Origin: Pomphorhynchus laevis
Lineage: Eukaryota; Acanthocephala; Palaeacanthocephala; Echinorhynchida; Pomphorhynchidae
Direction of reading: 5' to 3'
Length of the DNA: 64,000 bases
Assembly: GCA_012934845.2 (NCBI GenBank)
Contig: WNNJ02003104.1
Coordinates: 1 to 64,000, forward strand
Of this stretch, positions 21,801 to 34,144 are shown piece after piece. The position numbers were made by a program, and so were the translations under genes. Below the pieces are notes generated by a model that worked only from the letters and a program-made list of their open reading frames with translations, made no database searches and was not told the origin of the DNA. Numbering within the stretch: the first letter of the stretch is position 1; each line of letters starts with the position of its first letter.

Positions 21801-23530
21801 CGCCATCGACTCAAACTAACAAATTATTGGTTAATTTAAAAACCAATAAATAATAAAGTCAGAGTTTCATCTTTATAAAGACTCACAGCTTGTTTATGAG
21901 ATACACAAGCATTCAAAGATGTTTGACGGTAGGGAACGGAAAACCCTTTTTGCAGCAAACTTTGCACATGATTACATCTTGTCATTATTTTCCTGTTCCA
22001 CTATTTCTCGTTAGTTTAATCATTCATAGTTCTCACGATTTCACAGAGCCAAATAATTATTATAACCTTTGCCCTCACATCCAATAAAATATTGTCTTGA
22101 TTAGATACTTATCTGGTTAATGAGGAATGCAAGTTATCAAGATTTTGAGAAAAGTAAGAACTTTAATTATTGATTTTAAAAGTTTTTATACTTCAATTTT
22201 GAATAGCAAACTATCATCATCTTCGTACAAAAATACACAGTGAAATCGCAATAAAAAATCAGTGCCAAGGAAAAGATATGATAGGATTCGTAAAAGCCTA
22301 TTTGGTAGATTCATTTTGGCAGTTTATTAAACTGTCAAAGTTTAATAAAAGTTAGTTTCAATAAAAGTTATTAAAAACACAAGTCCTTTTTTGTAAAAAA
22401 AACTTTACAGTAAAAACGTAATTGCTAGTTTCATTGTCAAAACTTTCAAGACCCCATAAAGCAATCAAACTTGAGGTTGAGTTATATCATATAAACTAGT
22501 ATATAATATTTATTAATATAATATATTACCAATACTTTACAATATTTATAATTTTAATAAATTTGTAATTTAATTTTTGTTAAAATTAAATGATGTACCT
22601 GTTACCTGTAATAGCAAATTTGTTCACATGATGAACATAGGGGCCATCTGACGACTCATATTTGCATATAAACTATTTTTTTCTGTTTAATGTTTCTGTT
22701 CCCTCTTGGTCAAGCTGTATCCGTAAAAATGTTAAATGGAAAAATAAAAAAAAATCATAGATTAATTAATATTTTCTGTTCCCATATTTAATAATTATTT
22801 AAATTTTAAAAATACATATTTCTCGTTGAAACTATCAATCAAAATATGTTACGATTTTTAAAAAGGCAAAGTTTGTTGTAGCCACAATGAAATTTGTCTT
22901 CAGGTTTGTTGCTCCATTTTTTTAATTTTAACAACTTTCAAAAAAGTTTTTCAAAAGTTCAACAAAGTAAGATGTTTGAAAAAAGCAATTTTTGTTTAAA
23001 AATTGCAATTTTATTTTGAATCACCTAGAGCTTCTCTCTTGATAATCACAATACAATTATTTGTATTGAATATCAAATTAAATACGTAGTATATGTAAAA
23101 ACAAATGATGGTCTCAAATTAAATTTTAAATAATTAAATTATTTTAATATTTTATTAAATTTAAATAATTTTAATTAATAAATAAGAACCAGAAAATAAT
23201 TTGTTATCTCACTTAGAAATGCTTGCAACAAGGAGATTTAATAATCCGATCATTAAGTAAAATCATTAACTTGAATCTTTTTAACAATTTCATACACGAA
23301 TCTTTAATCAATGCTTAATAAGGATATATAATATATCTATAATCAACTGATAAATAATAAAATGATACACTCAATCTTTAACCAATGCATAAAATTCTCA
23401 AAAATGAAGTATTCAGTAAACAAAAGTTTTTAATCGATGGTTGATTTTCGAGATTTCTGCAAAATTGTTTTTATTATAATGTATACAATTTAAATTTATT
23501 TAGCATTTTGCGATCAATTTTGATTCTCAC
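21801..23530. other. AT-rich intergenic or intronic sequence
   Basis: A 65-aa plus frame at 21890-22087 is not recognised. Position 23230-23270 carries a diverged piece of the 2.8-kb repeat ('aacaaggagatttaataa'). If the candidate spliced gene at 23.5-24.0 kb is real, this interval would include its second intron and further exons, but none could be identified. Confidence 0.35.
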
Positions 23531-23985
23531 CTGCAATCCATGGACAATTTCAACACTTTATTTTGCTGTAAGTTCGGTTTACTACTACCGGCAGTAAATA
23601 CAGAAGATGATCTAAAATTCCCTAAAGGTGATAAACCACGTGGTTGCTGAAACAAAACATTTATGGATGATTCATGTTTTCGCTTTCCTTTTATCTTTGT
23701 GTAACATGAAAACGAACAAATGCAGAAAATGTCAAATACTACAATATCAAATCACAAGAGCACAGCAGGAAATTTAGGAGCTGATATTTTTATGATTTCT
23801 TTTATTTTTCTCATGAAAATAAATACTATTGATCAAATAATTAATAAATTATCTTCAAACATTTTATTAGCAAATAATTCAAACTGCTAGTATAATAATT
23901 CAAATTTATAATTTTGTAAAATCAACTTTAAGAAATCCACAGCTATTTTACAAACCTTAGACGCGGTTAAGCATTCAAAATCCAT
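23531..23985 (-). CDS. Candidate spliced gene, first two exons (unknown protein)
   Basis: An ATG at 23985 opens a 10-codon exon (MDFECLTASK, 23956-23985) that ends in AAG followed by a GTTTGT donor. A second exon (23531-23646) is preceded by TTTTGTTTCAG and followed by GTGAGA, both good splice signals. In the matching phase it reads without stop through QPRGLSPLGNF and on to KVLKLSMDCR. The 309-bp intron is AT-rich. I do not recognise the protein and could not place exon 3. Chance exon-like structure in A/T-rich DNA is the alternative. Transcript evidence would decide. Confidence 0.35.
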
Positions 23986-25568
23986 CTTGAATACAGTTTT
24001 AAGTCACCTGATCATAAAGTTTTACATAGTTTTTAACTTGGAATCAATCGCTCATTCATTACAATACACTCTGTGGGTCTTCACCTAGTTCTCTTCATTC
24101 CCTTCACAATGAGATCGAATAAACCTACAAGGCACAGGATAAAATCCTTCGAGGCACAGTGTCAAATATAATTGTGACCAACTATTTACGATCCGGCATA
24201 ATTTTGCATGTACAGTATGTGGTATGCCCTTAATCCGACACATGGGTTTGAGACACTTGTCTCAACTACACTAATAGTAATTCACGTTGATGATAAGCTT
24301 GTGCTTGAGTGTGAATAGACGACAAGCAATTGAAATGACATGGTTAATATATAGATAACGATGATTTCTTTGATAGTGAAAGCCAATTAAACCTAATGGA
24401 TATTTGCATTTACAATAGAATAGATCCATCGTACTGTTGATGAATATCACGAATCGAAGAAAATGCAAGAGTTCAACAAACGAGTTACCCAATAAGAAAA
24501 TGCAAGTTTTTTCCTCTATTCATTGCTAGTATATGATCCAACGGATCAGATGCAAATATAATTCAACTCACGAAAATTAGTATTGAAATGTCACTTGCCA
24601 GATATGAACGCATTCATTAAACTTCAGGATCACATTGGCTGCATAAATTTCAAAATAAATATGGGTTCTTTGATAATGACATTGCATATTTTATATTATT
24701 ATGTAATAAAAATATTAAATTTGTAGTACATATATACGCTTTTCGTTGAATAAATAATAAATATTGAATGCACTGAATCCACGGGTCTAGTTTAACTTAA
24801 CGTCTCTCCGAAGATAAAATTCTTACCTAATGTTACAATTGCATTAAATTCTTATATACACTATGCGCGGTATGGTTGAACCCTGGCAGATGTGCGTGTA
24901 TGTAACGAAATTGCCATCATTAATCATGCGAACTGCTGAAAAATCTGTGCCTTGTTTTCGATTCAACACTGTATCCTTCGTAACATTAGTTGATCAGTTG
25001 CTGACTACAGTCTGCTTTGACGTTTGAGTCGAATCTGAGCTCATTGAGGTTTTAGTAAGAACGAACGACTACGCATAATCAAGGAGCACGTTAAACTTCG
25101 TTCTGGGCTTCAGAGCAATCGATTTGAGCGTATTTTCTAATGCGTTACTATCTTAATCGCACCGATACTCAATACCCAGGTCGTTGTCCACATAAAACAG
25201 GGATTCATTTGGTATTGCTAGTAAAACTTAAAGCAATTAGCGTCGATTTTTTATTATTAAATGATTACAATGTACGTACCAATTGTGGAAACTTACGTTT
25301 TTCTTTGTGTAAATATTATATAAATAAAAAAATAAAATCTAAAATTAAAACTAATTTGGTTTAAAAATAATCTGTGAATTAAAATTTGATCTTTGATCAT
25401 TTGTAATTTTACAAGTAATATAATAATTTTTTCGAATTAATTACGACAGTAATTTTATTTTATATGACAATCGTACATGTTGTTAAAAATTTTACAATTT
25501 TTAGCATTTTTTAGAAAATCTTAAGATAATATTATTTAATTGTACTTGATTGCATCTGTGAGGTGAAA
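23986..25568. other. Intergenic, possible 5' region of the candidate gene
   Basis: The stretch 24040-24200 and 24870-25130 is less A/T-rich than average, but no frame longer than 75 aa or domain was found. Confidence 0.3.
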
Positions 25569-25841
25569 TTTTTTCTGATTGTGGCACGATATTATCCTCA
25601 CAGATACTGTTCCTAGTTTTTGATACAGCGGGGCGTTACTAATCAGTCTGGGTGGGTCTCATCAGCTGCTGACCCAGACCTACATTTCATGTTTCGATCC
25701 TTACTATCTGCTTTCTCCGTTGACTGATGCTGATCGGGTTTGAACACAGGACGTCTGTATCGCGATTCAACATTACATTCATTAGTATCAAAAATAAGAT
25801 GAATACCTGTGAGGATAATATCGTGCCACAACCAGAAAAAA
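25569..25841. mobile_element. MITE-like element with ~35-bp inverted repeats and structured core
   Basis: Left end 25569-25603 and right end 25807-25841 are inverted copies; the inner 25 bases (TTGTGGCACGATATTATCCT onward) match exactly, and the outer part continues as TTTTTTCTG. The interior (25640-25730) holds copy 2 of the structured motif also seen at 1.9 kb: GGATC-GAAA-CATgaaATG-TA, then GTCTGGG, loop, CCCAGAC, with CTGATGA in the loop. No protein is encoded; the 62-aa frame (25643-25831) runs antisense through it. Confidence 0.7.
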
Positions 25842-26270
25842 AAAATAAAAATATTTATTCTTTTAATTTATTTATTTTAGAAAACACGTAGCCACAGTTA
25901 ATCGATCTGATCCGTAATAGCCAGATATTTAATAGCAAGGCAAAATAATGTTTTAAGTAAATTCTAAAATTATCAAATTGTTTCATATTAATCGAAAATG
26001 TCCAAAATGTTATTATGTGAGAAAAATATTCTAATACAAAATAATGCAGAACATAAATTTGTGCTCATGTTATCAATAATCTATAATTGATAATATTAAT
26101 ATTATCAAATATTAATATAAATATAATATACATATTAATATTAATATTTTGATGTTATTAATAATATTAACAATATTTTGGTTATTATACCAAAATAGAA
26201 AATAGCTATAGATCAATAATTAATAGGTCAAATATTTTTATCACAAATGTGATAGAACACATTGTTCCCG
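25842..26270. other. AT-rich spacer
   Basis: Contains self-complementary A/T runs ('attgataatattaatattatc') around 26090-26160. No gene. Confidence 0.4.
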
Positions 26271-27533
26271 TTGAGGGAACTTTTCCCGTTTATTAATAAA
26301 ATCATTAAATATTACATGATAAAATAAATGTTTTAATTTCTTATCTTCATTAGCTCCCAAATTTTTTAAAACCTTTGCTCGTTATTATTAAATTTCCATA
26401 CAAAGTCTTCTAAAAACTCCGGTCTTTTATGAGTAGCAACACCTTTTGGTCTTTTTATCTCTAAAACAGGTTTCCAGAGTATATCGAAAGGTACAATATC
26501 AGTAGGAAATATAATGATAAAATAAATGTTTTAATTTCTTATCTTCATTAGCTCCCAAATTTTTAAAAACCTTTGCTCTTTATTATTAAATTTCCATACA
26601 AATTCTTCTAAAAACTCCTGTCTTTTATGAGTAGCAACACCTTTTTGTCTTTTTATCTCTAAATTAAGTTCATTATTAAAAGATTCTACTGCCTGTGTAT
26701 TTACGCCAGTTTCTTGATTGATAAATTCATATTTATGACATACTGTGTCGTGAACATATCCAATACTATTTAATCTTCCGTACGATTTATGTTCGTCGGT
26801 CCAAATGATACTTCCCTTTTCAAAATGTTGACAAATGATTGGTATTATTGTATTTGCGGATTTATTTTCAATTACACACGCAAATGCTCTTGTGATACAT
26901 GTGTCATATTCAACAATGCATAATGCAACGGTCTTATTTCTAGGAGCTCGACCTCGATGGCCCTTAATCTTGTGATTTAACGCGGTTTCGTCTGTTTGTA
27001 CTATTTTACCAGGCCCACCGAATTTTATTTCATCTTTGTCATATTTTTAATTAGAAGTAGTAGCTTTTGTATTATGTTTTTATAAGTTTTATGGTCTATT
27101 TCCATTTCTTTAATTATAACAGATTGTGGGATATTAGTGGATCATTTTATAATAACTTGAAGCACATTAAGAAAAGGCAAATATAAGTTTTCGAAAAAGC
27201 TATCTTTTCGTATGGAAATCATCTTTCTATATACTGTACAATCTGTATTGATACACTGCCAAGCAGACTTTTCTTTAACTTTCTTATATTTCTTCTTTAC
27301 AGGCCACGGCTACACTTTTCACATATTCTACCTCTTAAAAGAAGATTGCTATAAGACAAGAACTTAATTATTGTATCATCGTTCATTCTTATCAATTCAC
27401 GTTCAAATAAATTCATACTCATGACGGGTTACAACAAAAAAAAAACTTTTTTTTATAATTTTTGGAGAGGGGAAAAGTTCCTACAATCTGATATTAGTGG
27501 GAAAAGTTCCCTCAATGAGGAAACTTTTCCCAC
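26271..27533 (-). mobile_element. Merlin-type DNA transposon with inverted ends, transposase broken
   Basis: Inverted repeats TTGAGGGAACTTTTCCC at 26271-26287 and 27499-27515 bound the element. The minus strand from about 27423 starts MSMNLFERELIRMNDDTIIK and runs through pieces of an ISXO2/IS1595-like (Merlin) transposase: HKIKGHRGRAPRNKTVALCI, IIWTDEHKSYGRL, YVHDTVCHKYEFIN, TGVNTQAVESFNNEL and IKRQKGVATHKRQEFLEE, spread over frames. 'WTDEHKSY' and 'NTQAVESFNN' carry conserved catalytic-domain positions. The 3' part of the coding region is duplicated (26316-26465 and 26514-26664). Stops and shifts make it inactive. Both ends hold small extra hairpins. Confidence 0.8.
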
Positions 27534-28044
27534 TGATCCAATATGTTTATAGCATTCTTATGCAATATATGTTTTTGGTTTGCAATTGCTACTCAACATT
27601 TACAGTACAATAATATTTTTAAAAAATTATATCTTTAAAGGTAATATATTATTACCTTTAAAGATATATAAACTTTATAATTCTTATTTTCAATAATTTA
27701 TCTCTATTTTTATTTATATTATAGACTCAGTTACATGGTATAATATTATTATTGAATTATTCTATTTTTGAATAATTTTAAATTTGAAAATTTATATAAA
27801 TATAAATTATATAAAATATTATATAATCATTTATTATTTTCAATTATTTATCTCTATTTTTATTTATATTAAGTATAAAATATGTAGACTCAGTTTTGTG
27901 ATATGAATATTAAAATTATCAAAATAAACATAAATTACAATAGAGTTTGATCGATTCAATCACTTTTGAATAAGATACACTAGATAATAAAATTTTATCA
28001 GAGGAAATACGTCATTAGCGCGTATTTAGCTCCGCTGCTATGCT
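27534..28044. other. AT-rich, partial copies of repeat family R
   Basis: The string TAGACTCAGTT (reverse of AACTGAGTCTA, the left end of family R) occurs at about 27722 and 27887, with similar A/T sequence in front. No gene. Confidence 0.4.
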
Positions 28045-28290
28045 AGATCGAGGAATAGGGGCCAAAACATGATACGTAGCTGTTCACCCTGATGACCAAT
28101 AATACTTATTATTATACATCGTAGGTTATTTATTAGTGAATTTATAAAAATTGACTTTTATTTTAAATTTTAATTTTCTATTTTAGCTTGATATAAATAA
28201 AAATTGTATAAAAGTTTTTAATTATTTATTATTTATCTTTATATTTTTATATATAGTATAAAATAAAATTTATAGTATAAAATTTTATTT
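28045..28290 (-). repeat. Dispersed repeat family R, copy
   Basis: On the minus strand it shows the ordered motifs of the family: 'attcactaataaataac', 'ctacgatgtataa', then 'ggtcatcagggtgaac'. Non-coding. Confidence 0.5.
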
Positions 28291-30339
28291 TTGTCTCCTG
28301 AAAATATTTTTCTCTCTCCAAGTGACCCACATAAAGGTTGGCTATTGTTCGTCCCAATACAGACCCCATGGCGACTCTGTTCACTTTTTTGTATGTATCT
28401 TTATACAGACATGTAAAGATATAAATTATTTAAGCAGAGCTCTAGTAATAGTTTTGTGTTCTATTGACAAGACATTAGTTTGAAAACTATTTTGTTAATT
28501 ATCACTGAATACAAACACTTGGGATGGAACCGGATAACTTGAAGGGGAAAATAGTTTAAGCAATGTTCATTAGTGCAAATAGTGAAAAACTAATACCAGT
28601 TAATAAAGTTAAATCAATTAAAGAAAAAATAAAGTCGCTCCTAAAGAAAAAATAAAGTCGCCAAACATTTTACATTACCACTGAAAGAGTAGCAAAATTT
28701 TATATTTTTTTGATTTTTTTCCGATGTTCACTCTGTATTTATTTTTATTGTTTTTCTTACAATTTTTGAAAGGAAAAGGAAATCAATTTATTTATTATTT
28801 ATTGGCCACTATTTTTAATTTCAAATTTAATTTTAACTTTATATAAATATAAATTGTATAAAATCTTATATAATTATTTATTAGTTATCTTTATTTTAAT
28901 TTATAAATAGTAAAAATACGTAAACTCAGTTATCTGATTTAATTTAAAGGTAATATGTTATTATATTATCTTTGAAAATATATTAACTTTATCTTTAAAA
29001 TATAATATATTTATTAACTTTATATATTTAAAAGTATTATATTATTATCTTTAATTATATATCTTATATATTATTTATATACAATTAATAAATTTTTATA
29101 TGAAAAAATAATATCTTTAAAAGTTGCACTTTAAAACATTTATTTATATGTAACAAATCTATTGATCTAAAAGAATGTACAATTGGAATTTATAATTATA
29201 TTTAATAAATCGATATTAATCAAAAATATTCGATTATTATTGTATTAGTATTCTTCGTAATATACATTTATAATAATTCATAATGTGCGAAATAATCATC
29301 ATAACTAACCTTGGCAATATTTGTATTGCATTTAATTTCTGATGATGTAAATAATATTCTATTAAAAAAGATATATCATAGATGATGTTATTTATACCAA
29401 TAAAACGTGGTTAGCTCAGAATAACGATAAAAATGATATGAAAAACGTGTATATGGAAAAAATATCATCACTGTCGCGTTGTAATCAAGATATGATGTCA
29501 GCTTCAATGATACACTTATCACAAAACAAATTTCGAAATAGTTTTTGACAAATTTCGTTGATCAGGTGATCAACGAAATATAAAAAGTTAGAATATTAAA
29601 TAAAAGTCAATTTTTGTGAATTGACTAATAAACAATATACGATGTATAAGGAATAGAGCTTATCAGGAGAATTATTATGTATATATTAACAATAGAATTC
29701 TTCATTTCATAAGTTTATAAATAATAACTTATAATTAAAAAAATTAACTTATAATTTAATACTTAATAAATAATATAATATAATTTTATAATATATAATA
29801 TATAATTTTTAAAATAAAAATTATAAATAATAATTTATTAGCACAACAAAAACAAATAATTATGTCAATTGTAATATTTTGTTAATTGCTCATGATGATA
29901 CATGGAACTCTTTAATAAGTTTATTTTAAAAATAAACAAGTTTTATTTAATAAGTTTTATAATAAAATATTTAATAGAACAAATGTAATTTTAATATATA
30001 ATAAAATTATTGCACATCATATTGCATAAATAGTGGAAAGAAACAGGATCCATATCACGCAGGTAAATAGTGTTAATGTAATATTAAAATATTTATTATT
30101 ACTATTTGGCTAAATAGCTAACTTTATAGAACTATTTATCATTTAAATAGTTATAATTTACAAATAATAGCTGATAATGAACTCGATTTATCGTTAAGCA
30201 TGCAGACAATATGTGTTTAGAAAAACAACATATCTACTCACGAAATAATAATTATAAAACACGATATTTTGGGTATATTTTATTAAATTATGCATTTAAA
30301 TGATGTTTTCAAAATCAAAATTAAAATAATCATAATGCA
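28291..30339. other. AT-rich, no gene; further R-family scraps
   Basis: R-family motifs recur near 28915-28935 (minus) and at 29590-29690 (plus: 'gaattgactaataaacaata', then 'gagcttatcaggaga'). Otherwise long A/T runs. No frame above 60 aa is supported. Confidence 0.4.
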
Positions 30340-30600
30340 CAAAATTCAGTTGTTGTGGCTTAGACACGTTTTGAAGATGTATAGAAATTGCCATCCTCGG
30401 AGGGTTTTCCAGGCCGAACTCTCTGGAAAGAGACCTCAAGGTAGACCTCGATACAGGTGAAGAGGTCGAATCTCGAAACTAGCCGAAGAACGCATTGCGC
30501 TATATGAAAGACAATTCTTGTCTATCAACTAGGATCGATGGATTTAAAGTAGTTTGGTTCGTACACTGCCTTTATAACCTGGCGCACTGACCAGGAAATT
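30340..30600 (+). mobile_element. LINE family C, copy 2 (3' end only)
   Basis: The plus strand encodes the extreme C-terminus typical of this family: RVFQAELSGKRPQGRPRYR, then ISKLAEERIALYERQF, ending near 'ggcgcactgaccagg'. A severely 5'-truncated copy with a stop in the tail. Related to the copies at 17 and 49-51 kb. Confidence 0.7.
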
Positions 30601-31451
30601 AACAACAGTTTTTCAAACATAGTAGCAACAAGTTTGTCATTTATACAAAATACTCGAAATGCATTTTTGAAAACAATCGGCAAAACAAAAAAGAGAAATT
30701 ATTCAATGAATTTTCGAACGCGAATGCGCTCATCATTAGATGAGCGCATTTAAATGTTTATCATTTACATTTCTAAAATTTAAAATCGAATTATTGTTTA
30801 TAATTAGAATTTTTAAAATCTTTTGTTTTTTTTGCTTAATTTTTATGTGCCAATAAAGTTGCAAGCTCTGTAACTCGCACCGACAATGCAACATTGAACA
30901 AAAATGTAAACAATGTTGTGTTATATCATATTAAACATTTAAATGTTTTCGTGTCTTTAAATGTCTTTGGTTCATTGCCATATTTGAGGAAATAGAAAGT
31001 ATTTCGATAAATGCAGTTTGTTCATTCCAAAAATACACACACAGTTAATGAAACCTCCATAAGATGTGCATATGACAGACTGGAAGAATTTGTTCACTTA
31101 CATAATCATATGATGATATATTAAAATGAACTAGGAAATGCTCACAACGTTGTCGAATCAGAATTAAACTGTGTAAACACGTGAGTGCTCTTCGATTTAT
31201 CTGAATTTTATTAATACACCAAATTGTTATTATCTTTAGGAAAGGTGCTAAAGAGGTGCTGGCAAATGTTAATTAATTATATATTAAACCAATTTAAACT
31301 ATAAGTTAATTCGTTGAAATTTATACAAATTACGAAAACTGATAACGCGAATAACTTTTTAATTTAATTTACATAATGTTGTAAATTATTGCATGAAAGT
31401 AAATATAATGAAATTAATGAAGTGTTATTAATAATGATATTATTAATAACG
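30601..31451. other. AT-rich, no gene seen
   Basis: A small inverted pair around 'aatgcgctcatcattagatgagcgcatt' (30725-30752) forms a 12-bp-stem hairpin. Nothing else recognised. Confidence 0.4.
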
Positions 31452-31550
31452 ATTATTAATGCATTATGGTGCAACGATAAACTCAATGAGAGATTCAAAT
31501 TAAACAGTGTTGTGATGGTGATCGAGCACGGAAACTATGCAGTATGGAAT
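31452..31550 (+). pseudogene. ZNG1 relic (middle part)
   Basis: The plus strand reads NALWCNDKLNERFKLNSVV, matching HALWSNDKLNDRFKLNGVV of the intact ZNG1 protein (residues about 123-141). DNA similarity continues to 'gcacggaaactat'. Many differences are silent or conservative, so the copy may have been under coding constraint for a time before decaying. It is an isolated ~100-bp piece 2.6 kb upstream of the gene, in the same orientation. Confidence 0.75.
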
Positions 31551-31769
31551 GATTTAAGTTAAAATATCAACATAATATGTTTGCTTCTAAATATTAATAC
31601 TCAAAAACAAAGTATAATAATAAATTATAATATTATTATAATTATTATTTTTTAATAATTAATTAATTTATTGAAGAATGTACAAAAATCTTTACCCTCA
31701 AATGGGCCGTAATGTATAATATCATGGTAAATATTACTTGAAAAAATGATTCAGTTAGTCAGTTTTTTC

Positions 31770-33180
31770 TTAAGTTGAAAAAGTTGCCCTTCCACGGGTC
31801 GACCGTGCCGCGCGCATGCAAGCAGATGATGCACGCGCTAGTTCAAAATACAACCTCCTCTTTATCTTCGTAACATTGTCTGAGTAAGTTGAAGTGCTTC
31901 TTTGTGAAATCGTCGTAGCAATCGTCTTGATAGGTCTTCCAGCATCACCACCAAAATCTGCAACTGTCGAAAATACTAACGGAATAAATGATCCGCGTTC
32001 GATTCTGCGTACACGTTCTTCGTATTTGGCTACCTTCCTCGATTCGTCATATTGAAACAAAGAAGATGGGCTGCGGTTGACATAAGATTGATCAACTGTA
32101 GAAAAGATGGTGACATCAAAAAATGTCCACTCAAATCTTGATCCTCCCAACCCCATACATGAAATGTCCAATCGTGCATTCGAATCTAGAGTCGTTGTAG
32201 TTTATTCCATCGAAAATCCAGTCGGCACTGGAGATAATGTTGGTTCAATTTCCACACAAGGAAATACTTCCGAAATGACGCTTATTATTAAATTACAAAT
32301 CGAATCGTGCCTGATCGTAGAAAGCCTGCCTTTCTTGCAGCTCATAGCGTGTGGCATATCTAAACTTGAATCGCACTTGCACAAGTTCTTGACTAAATCT
32401 ACTGGAGTCCATCCGTATCGGGTACAAATAGCATCCTTAAACTCACGAGGAGACAATCGGAAATTATCGATTGATAACGGCATCGCACTTAGACAGGAAG
32501 AAGCGCCGTCCCGACAAATATGTGCAAGGCGGTTGGCAATGATAGGATCAGTTAATAGGGGTGATTGCTATGGCCTATTACGAAATGAGGTGATTCTATC
32601 AGATATAAGGCGGCATAGTTTAATTTCTTGAATGTTGCGGAGCTCATTTCGTAGGTTTCGAGCTCATTTCGTTTCGTAGGTTTCGCACATCGTTTGCGAG
32701 CTGTAATAGTCCAAGGAAGCTATAAACGTTGGATCATATATTCCTAATTCCACTAACTTTATCGGCATGGTGAGAATCAAATTTAAATTGTCATCTACAT
32801 TTTGATTTAGTAGGGCTGGAATCAATTCATTCTTTATCATCAATATAAGTTGGGTCAATTCAGACTCTTTGCATAGTATAGCGCGAGTGTAGTAGTTCTA
32901 TTTCATCTGGACAGATTTAGTGAGGCCCACATATGCGATATAGGGATCAACTTCGCCATTTGGCAGTGTCGCCTGATTGAAGCCAACCAATTAGTGATCT
33001 TCGAATGTGTGAAGGTCGAGACGTAAGCTGGGGTTCCAATGGGAATAATAAGAATCTCGATGCCAGTTGTATTCGTATTTATATTTTCACTAGGAAGTAA
33101 TAACTTGTTCAGTGCTACGTGAAATAACAGCTGGGTCAAAGGTGTTGGTAAGGTCAGCAACGATGCTTTAATAATAATTA
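31770..33180 (-). mobile_element. LINE family G, copy 2: C-terminal RT, zinc motif and nuclease
   Basis: From 33180 down: IIPIGTPAYVSTFTHSKITNW (33160-32903 frame) and LIPALLNQNVDDN with KLVELGIYDP (32858-32664) match the post-YADD region of family G. The frame 32483-32202 has FRLSPREFKDAICTRYGW, then a C-x-C-x8-H-x3-C zinc motif and STIRHDSICN. The frame 32171-31770 has SRFEWTFFDVTIF, KYEERV and GSFIPLVFS. This C-terminal part corresponds to the CCHC plus PD-(D/E)xK-like nuclease of R2-type LINEs. It is broken into several frames and lacks the RT catalytic core. It lies between the upstream ZNG1 relic and ZNG1. Confidence 0.75.
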
Positions 33181-33538
33181 ATATTTATTTTTGAAATCTG
33201 GAGCCGGGTCAATAAAACAATTATTTTATTGATCCTAAAAACTTGATGAACATTAGATATTTTTAATTAGTATTTAGTTTACATTTAATAAAAACGAGTT
33301 TATTATTTTATTTGATCAGAATTACCCAGTGATGGGCTTGATTGCCCATCACTTGCTTGACTGCCTGGCTTACGCATTGAGATTAGTTGGTTTGAGTCAA
33401 AAGTGTTGGTTAGGTTATTAATTAGCGAATCGATTTGATTGCGTGATAATTTGAAAGGGGCATGCCAATAAAACAGATGAGAAATTGGTGGGCATTAGAT
33501 GTGACAAAATGGACAGCGGTAATAATTCGAACGATCGG
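33181..33538. other. Spacer with a GC hairpin
   Basis: 'gatgggcttgattgcccatc' (33333-33352) is a perfect 7-bp-stem hairpin. No gene is supported. Confidence 0.4.
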
Positions 33539-33937
33539 GATACGGATTGTGCCGAGCATATCGTGATACCCGTGTATGTGGGCAAAAATTTACAGCATAA
33601 GATACGGATTGTGCAAAGCTTATCCTGATACCTGTGTATATGACGGGGATAATAAGTGGTCTTTTATTTGCGAAGGGTTTATGCTTCAGTGATTTCGAGG
33701 TATTTAAGAGTGATGATATTTCAGGGTTGATTAGAAAGAGTAATGTGCGTTGTTTGAATGCAGATGTTTCAGGGATACGAAAATGTAGTCGTTAGTCTAC
33801 TGATAGGGGCTTAATCGTTTGTTGCAATTGGCGTGGAATGGATTTTATGTGATAGGTCAAGGACTTTGTGGATAAATCGCCACGGATATTATTGATAAAG
33901 CGCCACGGATATTATTGATAAAGCGCCACGGACATGC
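33539..33937. repeat. Short tandem duplications upstream of ZNG1
   Basis: A 42-bp block (GATACGGATTGTGCCGAGCA onward) at 33539-33580 recurs at 33602-33643. Further on, a 23-bp unit 'gataaagcgccacggatatt' plus 'att' is repeated three times at 33871-33937. No coding sequence. Confidence 0.85.
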
Positions 33938-33966
33938 ATCAAATTGTTTAAAGTTGATACTTGAAA

Positions 33967-34021
33967 GGTCGGATACTATAAGTATCCGACCCTATAGTAT
34001 ACTATTTATACTATAAATAGT
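33967..34021. promoter_or_regulatory. Two adjacent perfect hairpins with a TATA-like box, ZNG1 promoter candidate
   Basis: GGTCGGATACT-ata-AGTATCCGACC (33967-33991) and ACTATTTATA-c-TATAAATAGT (34001-34021) are both perfect inverted repeats. The second contains TATAAATA about 130 bp before the ZNG1 start codon, a plausible core promoter position. The functional role is inferred from position only. Confidence 0.4.
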
Positions 34022-34144
34022 ATAATACATTTATATAAATTAAAATAATTATTTAATAATATAAATTGATAATAATGAACTACGAAGTAGATATAGTGAA
34101 CTTGGCGAAATATAATTAATATATTATTTGTATGAATTTAGACA

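Noticed and set aside
23225-23300. Third exon of the candidate spliced gene
   Set aside because: The segment matches the dispersed block duplicated at 2.8-3.1 kb and ends in a stop, so it is a repeat.
25640-25700. Canonical hammerhead ribozyme
   Set aside because: GAAA, GTA and CTGATGA are present, but the stems needed in either the usual or permuted order cannot all form; kept only as a structured motif.
32107-32631. 174-aa plus-strand frame as a gene
   Set aside because: Antisense shadow of the LINE G nuclease region on the minus strand.
31770-33180. LINE G copy 2 as part of the ZNG1 gene
   Set aside because: Opposite strand and clear RT/nuclease motifs; it merely lies between the ZNG1 relic and the gene.
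33539-33937. CRISPR array
   Set aside because: Only two- and three-copy repeats with no regular unique spacers, in a eukaryotic context.
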